From: Candidatus Chloroploca asiatica
GTDB lineage: Bacteria > Chloroflexota > Chloroflexia > Chloroflexales > Chloroflexaceae
Direction: 5' to 3'
DNA length: 64,000 nucleotides
Assembly (NCBI RefSeq): GCF_002532075.1
Contig: NZ_LYXE01000085.1
Location: 1 to 64,000 of the forward strand
Both the position numbers and the translations under genes were made by a program. How positions within the stretch are numbered: the stretch's first letter is position 1; every line of letters begins with the position of its first letter. Below the pieces are notes generated by a model. That model made no database searches. It saw only the letters and a program-made list of their open reading frames with translations, and was not told the DNA's origin. Shown one piece after another: positions 49,529 to 59,700 of the stretch.

Positions 49529-52500
49529 TTATCGGGCGATCAGTGGGAGCAAGACCCTGAAGTCTTGCTGACTCAGTTCAGCGATGGCACCGATGCCAAC
49601 GGCTGTTCCGCGATCTTCTTCAACGACAACCGTCGCCACGTCGGTTGTCAAACCGTCTGGCAGGGTAACGGTGAAGCTGTAACGACCTGGGGCCACGTTG
49701 ATGAACAGGAAGCGTCCATGGGGGTCGGTGGTAACCGTTTGCGCCTCGATGGTCACGGTCACGCCGGTCAAGGGTGTTTCCCACGGCTGACGGATGCCGT
49801 CGCCGTTGGTGTCGTGCCAGATGGTGCCGCGCACAGTGCCGATGTCAACTGCGGCCAGAGCCAACCCATTGCCAGTGTCTGGCCCAACGGTGATCGTTTG
49901 CGGGGCAATGCCCGTCCAGATGGCGTCTACTTCGTAGCTGCCGGGGTTTGGCTCCCAGAAGAGGAACTGCCCGGCAGTTAGAACCGTTTCAGCGGCAGTG
50001 CCTAGGGTGACGCTGATGGCGCTTTGCAGCAGGGGTTCGTCGGCTCCGCGACGGCCGTCGCCATCCCAATCCTCGTAGATAACGCCCACCACTGGGCCAA
50101 CCGGCTGGAGTGGCAGACCGATGAGGCCACCGTCAGTCAGGGTGACCGTTTGCGGCGGCAGGGGGGCGTAGCCGTCTGATGGCGTCACGGTGAGCGTATA
50201 TGTACCATCGGGTAGGCCGTGGAGGTGGAAACGACCGCTCAGGTCGCTGACCACAGTTTCAAGAACCGGGCCATTTATCTGGACGGTCACCCCGCCGATG
50301 CCGCGTTCGTTGCCGCTGCTTCCTTGACGTCCGTCGCCGTCGTTGTCGGCAAAGACTGTCCCGATAAAGGCCCCGCTCACACGGAAAGCGATGGGTGGCA
50401 GGATCACGTCCGCGCCATTCACGAACAGCGTCCGTTCAGTCGATCCGACCACCGCATATCCTGGCGGTGGCGTAATCGTCAGCAGATGCGTGCCGTCGGG
50501 CAGACCGCTCAATTCGCCAAAACCGTTGGGGCCGGAAACGGCCGTTAACCCATGTATCCGAAGCTCGGCCCCGCTCAACGCCAGTTCGCCCGCGTCCCAG
50601 GTTCCATTGCCGTTATCATCGCGGAAAGCGGTCCAGGTAAGTGAAACGTGAGGGATTGGCTGTTGACGATTAACCATTGACGGTTGACTGTTGACGGTTA
50701 GTTGGAGGTCTTTCTGCACCACCCCCGATTGCAGGAAAAAGCCACCGGCGGTCGGCCAGCCGCCGTAGCCCGGCACAATGTAGACCTGGTCTTGCGTCAC
50801 GCCGGGAGTATCCACCACGCGCAGGCAGAAATAGGTGTTGTAGCTAATCGGCCCGGCAAAGAGCCAATAGTTGCCACTGTTGTCGCTGTAGCCTTCGCCA
50901 AAAATGGGCGGATTGCTCTGGTTGCAGCCGGCGGCCGCCGGGGTCGTATTTTGCCATGGATAGGCGATGATCGTCGCCCCGGCTAACGGCGTTCGGTTGT
51001 AGAGCGGGCCGGTGAAGACCTGGCCGTAATAGCGGTTTTTCGTCTCGGTGCCAGAGGTGACAGGCACATGATAGTAGCCAATTTGTAGATTCAGCGGCTG
51101 ACTAGAGAGGGTAAACCAGCCCGGTGACTGGGTGATGGCTACGCCCACGTTGCCGCTGGCGGCGGTGCTGTTCAGAGCCAGGGCATACTGCACGTTTGCC
51201 TGTAAACCGGACAGGCTGAACGTGCCGTTGGCGGCCGGTTGGATGGTTGCGGTGGGCAGCCCGGCGTCATTGATCAGGGTCAGGCTGAATTCGTTCGACC
51301 CTTGTTCAGCGCTGCCCTTTACGCCGTTGAAGTTGGCGTCGTAATAGACCAGTCCGTTGACCGCGCCCGCCGGATAGACGACCAGATTTTGCTGCACGCT
51401 TTGCCCCGCGCTGTAGTTGACCAGCGGCTCTGCACCGGGCAAATAGCCGGGCGGGACATCGAGCAGGCGCAGCCGGTAGGGGCCGGGACTGACATTGTGG
51501 AAGCTGAAGTTTCCAGCCGTCCAGCAAGTACTGCTTTGGCAGCCGGTGCTGCTGGTAATGGCCAGCCGCGTTTCGTTGCTGGTCAGGTGGCGCAGTTCAA
51601 CGGTGAGGCCGGCCCAACCGGCGCTGCTGCCGCTGGTTTGTACTTGGCCGTGAATGCCGCCGCTCACCTGTACCGGCAGGCGCAGCGTGGTGGCCGCCCC
51701 CTGATTGACAACGGTCGTTACCGGCAGCCCCACCATCACCTGATAACCGGCGGCCGGGGTCACGTTAACCGTAACAGTGCCCGCGCCCAGGTTGAAGGCG
51801 GCCCCATTTGGCCCGGTGGTCAACTGCTGCCCGTTGGCGGTCACGGTGAAACTGCTCAAGATTGGCTCGCCCGTATCCCAACCCCCGTTGCCGTTGAGGT
51901 CGTGGAAGGGTTGGACGATGAGGCTGCCCAGCGTTTGTACCGGCAACCAGGCGGGGATGCCGCTGCGTAAGACAGAGACACCGTTAGGATGCACTGCCGC
52001 TGTGCCCTGGGCCAACTGGCTCACCCTGGCGCAGCCGACGGCGTTATTCAGAACAGAATGGAACGTTGCCAGACCGCTGCTGTTGGTAACGGCTGTCGCC
52101 ACCGGCGTTTGGGCCGCGCCGCAAGGCGCATCATACAGAGTCACGGTAACGCCGCCGAGTCGTTGTTCGGCCACATCCGGCGCGTCATTGCTGTTGCTGT
52201 CTAGGAAAACGAGGACGCGCGGCTGCTGGTCGTTGGGCAGCAGGGGATAATTGGCCGTGACGCTGACATCGCTAAATGGCACAGAGACAATTTGCTCCAG
52301 ATTGACGGTATAGCCGGTGGGCGGCGGGGAGAGGATGAGCCGGTATTGGCCGCTGTTTAATTCAGAGAAGAGATAGTTGCCCTGGGGCGAACTGGTTTTG
52401 GTCGCCACCGGCTCGCCGTTCAGCGTTTCCAGGCTCACGCTCAGGCCGCCGACGGGGGTGTCAATTTCGGGGTTGTAACGGCCGTCGCCATCCAAATCGA

Positions 52501-55500
52501 GATAAACACGGCCGGAAATCGAGGCGTCGCCAAAACGGCGGTAGCCAAAGAGCACCTCCTCCACGCCTACTTGCAGCGTCACCTGCCGCTCCTGCGTGGT
52601 AGCGGTGGTGGGGAAGTAGCCGGACGGCATCTCAATGACGGCCCGGTAGTTGCCCGCCGCCAGGTTGGGGAAGCGGAAATAGCCGCTGACCGCGCTGTTC
52701 AACTGCTCTGTTTCGGTGGAGGCCACCAGATTGTAATCAGCATCGTACAAAGTAACGGTCAGCCCGTTGGCTTCCGGGTCGTTACATTCGCCCAGGCTGC
52801 ATTGGCGCGTGCCGCTGCTGTTGGCGTCCAGAAAGGCGTAGCCGCGCATGTCGGACACGTTGGGCGTGGGGTTGTAGGGATAGTTGACAACGGTCGTTGT
52901 CTCAGCGGCCAAGATCACATTTTCCTGATAGACCGGCCAACTGGCCTCGTCGGGAATCAGGCGGACTTCGTAGCTACCCGCCGCCAAACCGATCACGGTA
53001 TGGTAGCCGCGAGCCGCCGCTTCATAAACGAGCGTGCCGGGCGCTGTGCCCTGGTCGTCTTCCAACACGCGGATCTCAATCACGCAGTCGAACCGGTCGC
53101 TGAAGTTGTTGAGCAGGCCGCGAATGCAGATGGTGCGCATAGCCTGATCCGGATTGATGCCAAAGATGACCGAGGCGGCGGTGTTGTCGGCGATAACGGC
53201 CGTTCTTTCGCCTGGGTTGACCGTCGTTTCCGGCGGCAGGGTGGTCAGGTTGGGGGTGATGGTGTATAGGCCGGGCGTCAACGCATCCAGTTGGATCAAG
53301 CCATCGGGGCCGGTGGTGTGGGTTTCGCTGCTGCCACTCTCGTGGCTGACGGTGAATTCCACGCCGCCGACCGGTGTCTCCAGAAAGCCGGTGGCCTGGC
53401 TGAAATAGCTGTGGCGGGCGTTGATCGTCAAGCGTCCCAGAAAGTAGAGCGTCCAATCTTGCGTATGGAAGCCGCTGCCGACTGTTAGCTGACGAGTCAG
53501 TTCGCCGTCGGCTGGGAAATAGAGAGCTGGGGGCAGCAGGCGCACCGTATAATCGCCGGGCGGCAGGGGGCCGAACTGGTAGCCGCCGCTGCTGCTGGTC
53601 GTTGTGGTGGTCAACGCTGTGCCGTTCGGCTGCTCCAACTGCAAGACGACGTTGTTGAGGCCCTGGCCGCTGCTGTTGACGACGCTGCCGCCAATGGTTC
53701 CGCCGGGCAGGAAGCCGAGCAGAGCGCTGCTGACCTGGTTGGCGCTGACGGCCACAGCATCTACCACCAGCGTGGCTGGAAAGTAGCCGCCGGGGGCGTT
53801 GGACTGCACGGCGTAGCTGCCGGGGGCCAGGTTGTTGAAGGCGTAGAGGCCGTTGCTATCCGTTGTGGTTGTACCGATTTGCGCCCCATTTTGCCAGAGA
53901 GTGACGGTCAGACCGTTGAAGGAGGTTTCGTCCAGGTCGGGGAAGTCGTCGGCGTCGGCGTCGGCCCAGGCGCGGCCCACGATGCGTCCCTGTCCGGCGG
54001 CGGGGGCGGTAATCAGGCCGAAGTCGGCCACCGCGCTGCCCTGCGCGGGCAGCGGTAGACTGAGGGGCGCTTCGCTGGTGGCGCGGTGACCGGCCAGCGT
54101 GGCGTTCAGATCGTACCAACCGGACGTCTCGGTATCAATGCGGTAACGGCCGTCCCCATCGCTGCTATCTTGTAAATTACCGCCGGGGCCAACGGCCGTC
54201 ACCGATACGCCCGCCAGACCGGTTTCACCCAGCCCCAAACGGCCGTCGCCGTCGCCGTCGTACCAGACCAGACCGGCAAAATTCGGCCGTTCCCAGATAG
54301 TGACGGGCATGTTGAAGGTGGCGCTGCTAGCGGGGTTAACGGCCGTGACCGTCGCCGTATACACCCCGGCCGCAGCGTAGATATGATCCACGTGCGAGCC
54401 ATTAGCGGTGCCGCCGTCGCCAAACTGCCAGAAGTAGAAGACGTTGCTGCCCTCGCTGACGGCTGCCGAAAAGAGAATCGATTCCCCGGCAAATACGGGG
54501 CCGCTGTTGGCCGCCTGCAAGCCAACAATGCCGTCTTCGGGCGGCGGCGGCTCGTCCAGGGCGCGAATCATCACCTGGTTGCCCTGGTAGAAGGGTTGAA
54601 AGTAGATGTCGGAGGGGTCGGGAACTGTGACCTGCACCTGATCGAAAAAGCGGGTGCAGCCCTGGCTGCACGTCATGACGACGAATTCGTCGCCGACCTG
54701 GATGGCATCCACAAACTCGCTGTCAATATGAATGGCCAGGTAGCCGCGCAGCTCGGTCGGACTATCGCCATTGATCCGCAACTGGCCATACCCCACGCCC
54801 GGCTGCGGATCGGCGCTGACCAGCCTGGCGTAGAGCTGGCTGGTATCGGTCAGGGTCAGGTTGCCGTTGATCTGGACGATACCGGCCTCGTAGCTGCCGT
54901 CTGCGCCAAAGCCGAGGAAAATGGCGTTGTCAATCTCAACATCGGCGTTGATCACACCGTGCCCATAGATACGGCTGTTTTCAAACATCAGCGGCGCCTG
55001 GGAGTGGACAACGCCGTCGTTCAGGATCAGGCGCGCCCCCTCCCAGGGCTGGCTCAGGCTGGCGTGGCGAGTAAAGCGCAGGCTACCTTCCTGGACGTCA
55101 ATGACGCCGCTGTTTTCGATGGCGATGCCCTCGATGATCGCCGCTTCGGTGCCGGTTTTGATCAGGCTGCCCTGGTTGTCAAAGACGCCATGCACCGGAT
55201 CTGAGCCGCCCAGCCGGTAACTCAGCAGCCGCTCGCCCTGAATCTCGAAGTTCGCATCGGGATGGTTGACAAAGCGGGCGGTGGGATGGCGTATGTAGAA
55301 GGTGCCGCTTTCGTAAACGGCCGTGCCATAATGGTTGACGATCCCCCTCTGGGCAATAACCGATGGGCCAGAATGGAGCGTGATACCGCCTAAAACGTTC
55401 AGCGTGAAGTTTCCGGTCGCAAATTGCTGGCCGATAGCGCCGGTATGCCAGTCGAAGGTATCGGCGACCGTCAGGCTGCCGTTTATCCCTTCAATGAACT

Positions 55501-56413
55501 TGCCCGATCCGCTCTGCATATGCAAGCTGCCGGTAAAAGCGTCGGTATTGATGCGCAAGCGGCAGGGGCAACTGGTGGCGTCGCTGACGCGGGTCAACCC
55601 TTCTACCTCATAGGTCATGCCAGCTTGCAACGTCCAGGCGCCATTGCCGGGGAAGCGTACTTCGCCCGCGCCCGTTACCGACGAGTCCGGGTGGAAATGA
55701 TGGCGATGACCGGCAAATTCAATTCGGGCGCCGGCGGTGACTGTAAAGCTGCCTTCATGGGGATCGGTCGCATTGCCTCCCGGCAGGCGCAGTTGCCCCT
55801 GCTGCACCTCCACGACGCCGCGATTGACCATCGGCACGAAACTGCTGTTGAAGTCAGCCAGGCCGCCGCCAATCTTGATTAGCGTGCCGTCATTGACGAT
55901 GCGGAGCGTTTCGTTGCTGCTGTTGATCAATCCCACCCCGCCGGAGACCGTGAAGGTAGCGCCGCTGGCGTTGTGGAACTGCCCCCAGGTACTGCCGCCG
56001 CTAGGCAGACGCAGCCGCCACGAACCGGACGTCCATTGGCCGCTGCCCGCGTTGACCAGAGTTAAATGCGCCACTGATTTTTCGCCGCCGTCCAGCAGCA
56101 GCGAATCGGTCGCCGTCAGGGTCGTGGTGACGCCGGGGCCGTTGAGAACGCCGCCGGAGAAGTGGAGACCAGACACGGTGATGTCGCTGCTGATATTGAC
56201 CTGACCGGCGCTGATAACGGCCGTGTCCCCCACACCCGGTACGCCGCCGCCGCAGCCGCTCCAGTTGGCCGGGTCGCTCCAGTCGCCCGTAGCTTGAGAC
56301 CAGGTGCATTCCGCTGCCTGAACGGGCCAGACGAAGAGCAGCAAGCAACTAGCTAAGATCGCGAGCAGCGTACCTGGATGACGCACTATACGTTTGAACA
56401 TACCGACTCCCAT
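49529..56413 (-). CDS. Giant secreted protein with PKD and SdrD-type B repeats
   Basis: A 2294-residue exported protein. A signal peptide (about 1-35, LLAILASCLLLFVWPVQAAE) is followed by about 600 residues of glycine/asparagine-rich beta-helix-like repeats (ANWSGCGGGVPGVGDTAVISAG...). Then come a PKD domain (YFWQFGDGGTANGSHVDHIYAAAGVYTATV, about 660-715) and about 13-14 SdrD/Cna-B-like repeats to the end. Many of these have Ca-loop cores such as YDGDGDGRLG, LDLDGDGRYN, DDNGNGTWD and DNDGDGRQG. The C-terminus is FRVLLPLIAR. Probably a long calcium-stiffened surface fibre or adhesin. The ATG at 56413 follows GGGAGAG; ATG 56401 is an alternative. Base usage differs from neighbours, with ten ACGGCCGT octamers. 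Confidence 0.87.
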   Translation of the reverse strand: MGVGMFKRIVRHPGTLLAILASCLLLFVWPVQAAECTWSQATGDWSDPANWSGCGGGVPGVGDTAVISAGQVNISSDITVSGLHFSGGVLNGPGVTTTLTATDSLLLDGGEKSVAHLTLVNAGSGQWTSGSWRLRLPSGGSTWGQFHNASGATFTVSGGVGLINSSNETLRIVNDGTLIKIGGGLADFNSSFVPMVNRGVVEVQQGQLRLPGGNATDPHEGSFTVTAGARIEFAGHRHHFHPDSSVTGAGEVRFPGNGAWTLQAGMTYEVEGLTRVSDATSCPCRLRINTDAFTGSLHMQSGSGKFIEGINGSLTVADTFDWHTGAIGQQFATGNFTLNVLGGITLHSGPSVIAQRGIVNHYGTAVYESGTFYIRHPTARFVNHPDANFEIQGERLLSYRLGGSDPVHGVFDNQGSLIKTGTEAAIIEGIAIENSGVIDVQEGSLRFTRHASLSQPWEGARLILNDGVVHSQAPLMFENSRIYGHGVINADVEIDNAIFLGFGADGSYEAGIVQINGNLTLTDTSQLYARLVSADPQPGVGYGQLRINGDSPTELRGYLAIHIDSEFVDAIQVGDEFVVMTCSQGCTRFFDQVQVTVPDPSDIYFQPFYQGNQVMIRALDEPPPPEDGIVGLQAANSGPVFAGESILFSAAVSEGSNVFYFWQFGDGGTANGSHVDHIYAAAGVYTATVTAVNPASSATFNMPVTIWERPNFAGLVWYDGDGDGRLGLGETGLAGVSVTAVGPGGNLQDSSDGDGRYRIDTETSGWYDLNATLAGHRATSEAPLSLPLPAQGSAVADFGLITAPAAGQGRIVGRAWADADADDFPDLDETSFNGLTVTLWQNGAQIGTTTTDSNGLYAFNNLAPGSYAVQSNAPGGYFPATLVVDAVAVSANQVSSALLGFLPGGTIGGSVVNSSGQGLNNVVLQLEQPNGTALTTTTTSSSGGYQFGPLPPGDYTVRLLPPALYFPADGELTRQLTVGSGFHTQDWTLYFLGRLTINARHSYFSQATGFLETPVGGVEFTVSHESGSSETHTTGPDGLIQLDALTPGLYTITPNLTTLPPETTVNPGERTAVIADNTAASVIFGINPDQAMRTICIRGLLNNFSDRFDCVIEIRVLEDDQGTAPGTLVYEAAARGYHTVIGLAAGSYEVRLIPDEASWPVYQENVILAAETTTVVNYPYNPTPNVSDMRGYAFLDANSSGTRQCSLGECNDPEANGLTVTLYDADYNLVASTETEQLNSAVSGYFRFPNLAAGNYRAVIEMPSGYFPTTATTQERQVTLQVGVEEVLFGYRRFGDASISGRVYLDLDGDGRYNPEIDTPVGGLSVSLETLNGEPVATKTSSPQGNYLFSELNSGQYRLILSPPPTGYTVNLEQIVSVPFSDVSVTANYPLLPNDQQPRVLVFLDSNSNDAPDVAEQRLGGVTVTLYDAPCGAAQTPVATAVTNSSGLATFHSVLNNAVGCARVSQLAQGTAAVHPNGVSVLRSGIPAWLPVQTLGSLIVQPFHDLNGNGGWDTGEPILSSFTVTANGQQLTTGPNGAAFNLGAGTVTVNVTPAAGYQVMVGLPVTTVVNQGAATTLRLPVQVSGGIHGQVQTSGSSAGWAGLTVELRHLTSNETRLAITSSTGCQSSTCWTAGNFSFHNVSPGPYRLRLLDVPPGYLPGAEPLVNYSAGQSVQQNLVVYPAGAVNGLVYYDANFNGVKGSAEQGSNEFSLTLINDAGLPTATIQPAANGTFSLSGLQANVQYALALNSTAASGNVGVAITQSPGWFTLSSQPLNLQIGYYHVPVTSGTETKNRYYGQVFTGPLYNRTPLAGATIIAYPWQNTTPAAAGCNQSNPPIFGEGYSDNSGNYWLFAGPISYNTYFCLRVVDTPGVTQDQVYIVPGYGGWPTAGGFFLQSGVVQKDLQLTVNSQPSMVNRQQPIPHVSLTWTAFRDDNGNGTWDAGELALSGAELRIHGLTAVSGPNGFGELSGLPDGTHLLTITPPPGYAVVGSTERTLFVNGADVILPPIAFRVSGAFIGTVFADNDGDGRQGSSGNERGIGGVTVQINGPVLETVVSDLSGRFHLHGLPDGTYTLTVTPSDGYAPLPPQTVTLTDGGLIGLPLQPVGPVVGVIYEDWDGDGRRGADEPLLQSAISVTLGTAAETVLTAGQFLFWEPNPGSYEVDAIWTGIAPQTITVGPDTGNGLALAAVDIGTVRGTIWHDTNGDGIRQPWETPLTGVTVTIEAQTVTTDPHGRFLFINVAPGRYSFTVTLPDGLTTDVATVVVEEDRGTAVGIGAIAELSQQDFRVLLPLIAR

Positions 56414-56414
56414 C

Positions 56415-56627
56415 TTATTTCTCTCCCGCTTTCTCATCCTGTTCTGGCATTGCGATCATAGTCTGTACAATCTGCGTGAGGGCGTGCAACCCGCGCACAT
56501 AATGCACTTCGCCGCTATGCAGATGTTGAATCTGGCCTCGCCATTCAGCTTCGCCTTGGGCGGTCTCTTCACGCCAGAGGCGGATGAGCAAGCTGTGTCT
56601 GATGCGCCCTGACTCCGCGTTGTGCAT
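56415..56627 (-). CDS. Small conserved protein coupled to the giant secreted protein
   Basis: A 70-residue protein: HSLLIRLWREETAQGEAEWRGQIQHLHSGEVHYVRGLHALTQIVQTMI is its core. From memory, short proteins of this W-R-G-x-I/V-x-H-x-x-S-G-E-x-x-Y-x-R type are frequent in Chloroflexota, of unknown function; I cannot verify this here. The ATG at 56627 is chosen because GGAGAG lies about 7 bp upstream; the frame is open to an ATG at 56696, which would give 93 residues. The stop TAA is one base before the giant protein's ATG (TAAgATG), so translation is probably coupled. Confidence 0.68.
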   Translation of the reverse strand: MHNAESGRIRHSLLIRLWREETAQGEAEWRGQIQHLHSGEVHYVRGLHALTQIVQTMIAMPEQDEKAGEK

Positions 56628-56738
56628 ACGAGCGCTCTCCTCCCTCAAAAGCTGATTAACCAGAGCGGATGCGGCCTGCCCGCGCTCCCAGGGCATCGCA
56701 CGGTTCTTCGTCTGATCATGGCTTTGCAGCCATCATGA

Positions 56739-59700
56739 TTATGGTAGGTCAACACAGTTGCCTGACCCAAGGATGACGCTGTGATCGGGGTTGGCAACGA
56801 GGATGCACATTTGCGTTGCGCCTACGGGACGATCGGCGATGCCATATCCGGTGAAGGGGCTCGGTCCGCCATAGACATACCACGGTCCGCTACCAGGCAT
56901 GCCGGCCTCTTCTGGTGGTACGGTGTCGAAGAAGAAGTGCACATGATCCCCTGGCAACTGGGCAGTGAAGCCGAAGGTTTGAAAGACCACGTTGTATTGA
57001 CTGCCGCTCTGCGTGATGCTCGTTATGGCCGCCGTTTTGCTGAGTGTGCCTGCACGATCAAGGATGATTGGGAGATAGACGGTGCGACTGCCCCCCGTTG
57101 AGGCGCTCACTAGGACATAGTCGGTCAGCAGCGGGGTTGCGAGCGTGCAGTCGAGCTGCTGGGCCTCGCTCTTGACGGTGCAACTGATGCCGTCGTGCTG
57201 CCAACGATCGCCGTTCCAGGCGCGCAGGGTCAAGGTCGCCGGGTCAAGCCCTGCGATGGCGGTCGGATCATAGCTGAGGCTGACAACGATGGTTTCGTAG
57301 AGGCGAGGGTCATGTACCGGGTGATTGTTTTGATACCCAGCGAGGCGGAAGGCGCGCCCGGCATAAGTGAGTTCGCCCAGGTCAAGTGGGGCCGCACGCT
57401 CCACATAGGTCAGCACCGTGTCGTCAACGACGGCCCCGCCCGGTACGACGATCTGGCTCTGCTGATCCTCGTTCGCATAGCGCAGGGTTGCGGTCGTGAC
57501 GGCGGTGAGCAGGATCTGTGCATTGACGAGCCGTGTCGTGACTGTGATGTCCCCCTGTGCCTTGACACTGTCATCGGCTTCGGCGCGATAGTCGCTGTTG
57601 ACGAGATCCGCGGTGGCCTGGACCGTGACAGTGACGACCGTGGTCTCACCGTAGCCTGCGAGCGCCGGGATTTGCCACTGCACTTCGTCACCGACCTGTG
57701 CACCCCCGGCGACATAGGTGGCCCCGGTGGGCAGCCGATCACGCACGAGCAGGTTGGTCGCGGTCGTTGCGCCCTGATTGGCGATGGTCAGGGTATAGGT
57801 AAAGGGCTGATTGGGTACCGCCGTAGCTGGCCCACGCTTGGTGATCGTGAGCTCGGGGGAGGCACCGCTGCTGATCTGCACTGGCTGAATGCCGGCGGCG
57901 AAAGCCCCACAGTTTTCGACCTGCACCGACACCAGATAGTTCCCGGCCTCGGCAAAGCGGAACGCAGCGTTAGGGAAGCCCTGCCCCGTCGCGGGTTCGG
58001 GTGTCCAGGTGTAGGTGAGCGGAATGGAGGCATTCACCGGGCTTACGGCTGCGTTGTACACCAACACCTCGTCAACCAGACCTGTCGCTGCGCCGGTCAG
58101 GTTTACTTCGGCGATCGCGACTTCGCAGCCTGCAGGCAGCACCGTGAAAGTTCCCAGAACATCTTCTTGCACCTTCGGATCGTCGTCCTCCCCGCTCTTC
58201 GTATCAACCCGAAACTCGACGTTGTACGTCCCGATTGCTGCCGGGCCAAAGGTCAGCGTCGGTGTCATAATAGCCGTCAGGCCTGAGCCGGTAAACTGAC
58301 TGGTCGCCAGATCGAGGGTCACCGTATCGGTCAATACCAGGCTCACGGCTTCACCGGGCAACCCCTCACCGATAATCTCCTCGGAGGCATTGAGCAGGCG
58401 ATAGAAACTGCCCCCCTGGTCATTGGCCCGTTCGACCACGCGCACCCAGGCAGCGATCTCGCCTTCTTCGTTCCGCAGCCGCAGATCCATCGCCTGCATA
58501 TCGCGCCAGGTCGTCGTCGTCAGCGGTGCCGTCCAGCTAATGGCGAAGGTGTGGCTGATGCCGGCACTCACACTGCTGCCCGACGCGGGCGTCAACAGCT
58601 TGCTTTCACCTAGGAAGGGATCGCGAATAGGGAAGGCTCGGGTCACCGACCCGCCGCCTGGGGTCGGATTTTCGACTGAAATAAAGGCGTTGCGCGGCCA
58701 GGGGAGGCTAATGTCGCCGCCGAGGACACGGATATAGATCAGGGTGGGGCTGCTGTAAAACTTGGCTCGCAACTGACCATTCCAGCGCACCTGCGTTGCT
58801 GGCGTAAAGTTGTTGCCGTAGATTGCCACCCAAAAATCAGCGCCGAAGATGGTGCCTGCGGTCGATGTGGGGCTGAAACGGCTAATCTGAGGTGCGGGAT
58901 TCAGCGGCTCGGCCTGGGTCGAGGTTATGATCTGGTAATTGCCAGTCGCATTGTTCATACTGCGCACCCGCAGTTGGTACATCCCGCTTTGGGGCAACAG
59001 GTAGCCGTTGATCAGGGCATTCACCCCGCCGCCGCCGTTATCGTTGAAGGCGACACGGAAGCCGGTTGGGGAAAGCAGTTCGATGTAGGGATCGTGGCTG
59101 CCGCTAGTGCGATTCATGCGGATCGTTAGGCGCTGCCCGACGGTACCAAAATAGTAGTAGTGATCAACATCACCGGCTGGATTGATGGCCCCATTAATCG
59201 TCTGATTGGCACCAATGACACGGAAATCGTCGCTGTCACAGGTAATCAGCGTGCAGAGCGCACTCCAGGTATTCAGGCGGCGTTTCGTGACAAAGCCGCC
59301 ACTCCGTTGATCGGTGAGGTTGGGCCCGCTGCTCGTCAGCGCCGTAACGATCTGCGGCACCGTCGCATTTGGCTGCGCCTCTTTCAACGTCGCGATGGCC
59401 CCGGCCACATGGGGCGCGGCCATCGAAGTTCCTCCCCGTGCCTGGTAGATCGGGGTCATACTGGTGGGTACTGGGGCGAGAATTGGCGTCCCAGGGGCGA
59501 TCAGGGTTGTCAGCGGGGAAAGATTGGAGAAACTGGCGATCTGATCATTCTTATCGCTCGCGGCGACGCTGATCGCCGGGGTGAGACAGGCCGGCGCAGC
59601 CATTGCGTTGCGATAGCCACTGTTGCCAGCCGCAATGACGGTCGCCACATTGACATTGCGCAACTGGTTGATCGCAAGGCGAACCTCATTGTATTGCGTC

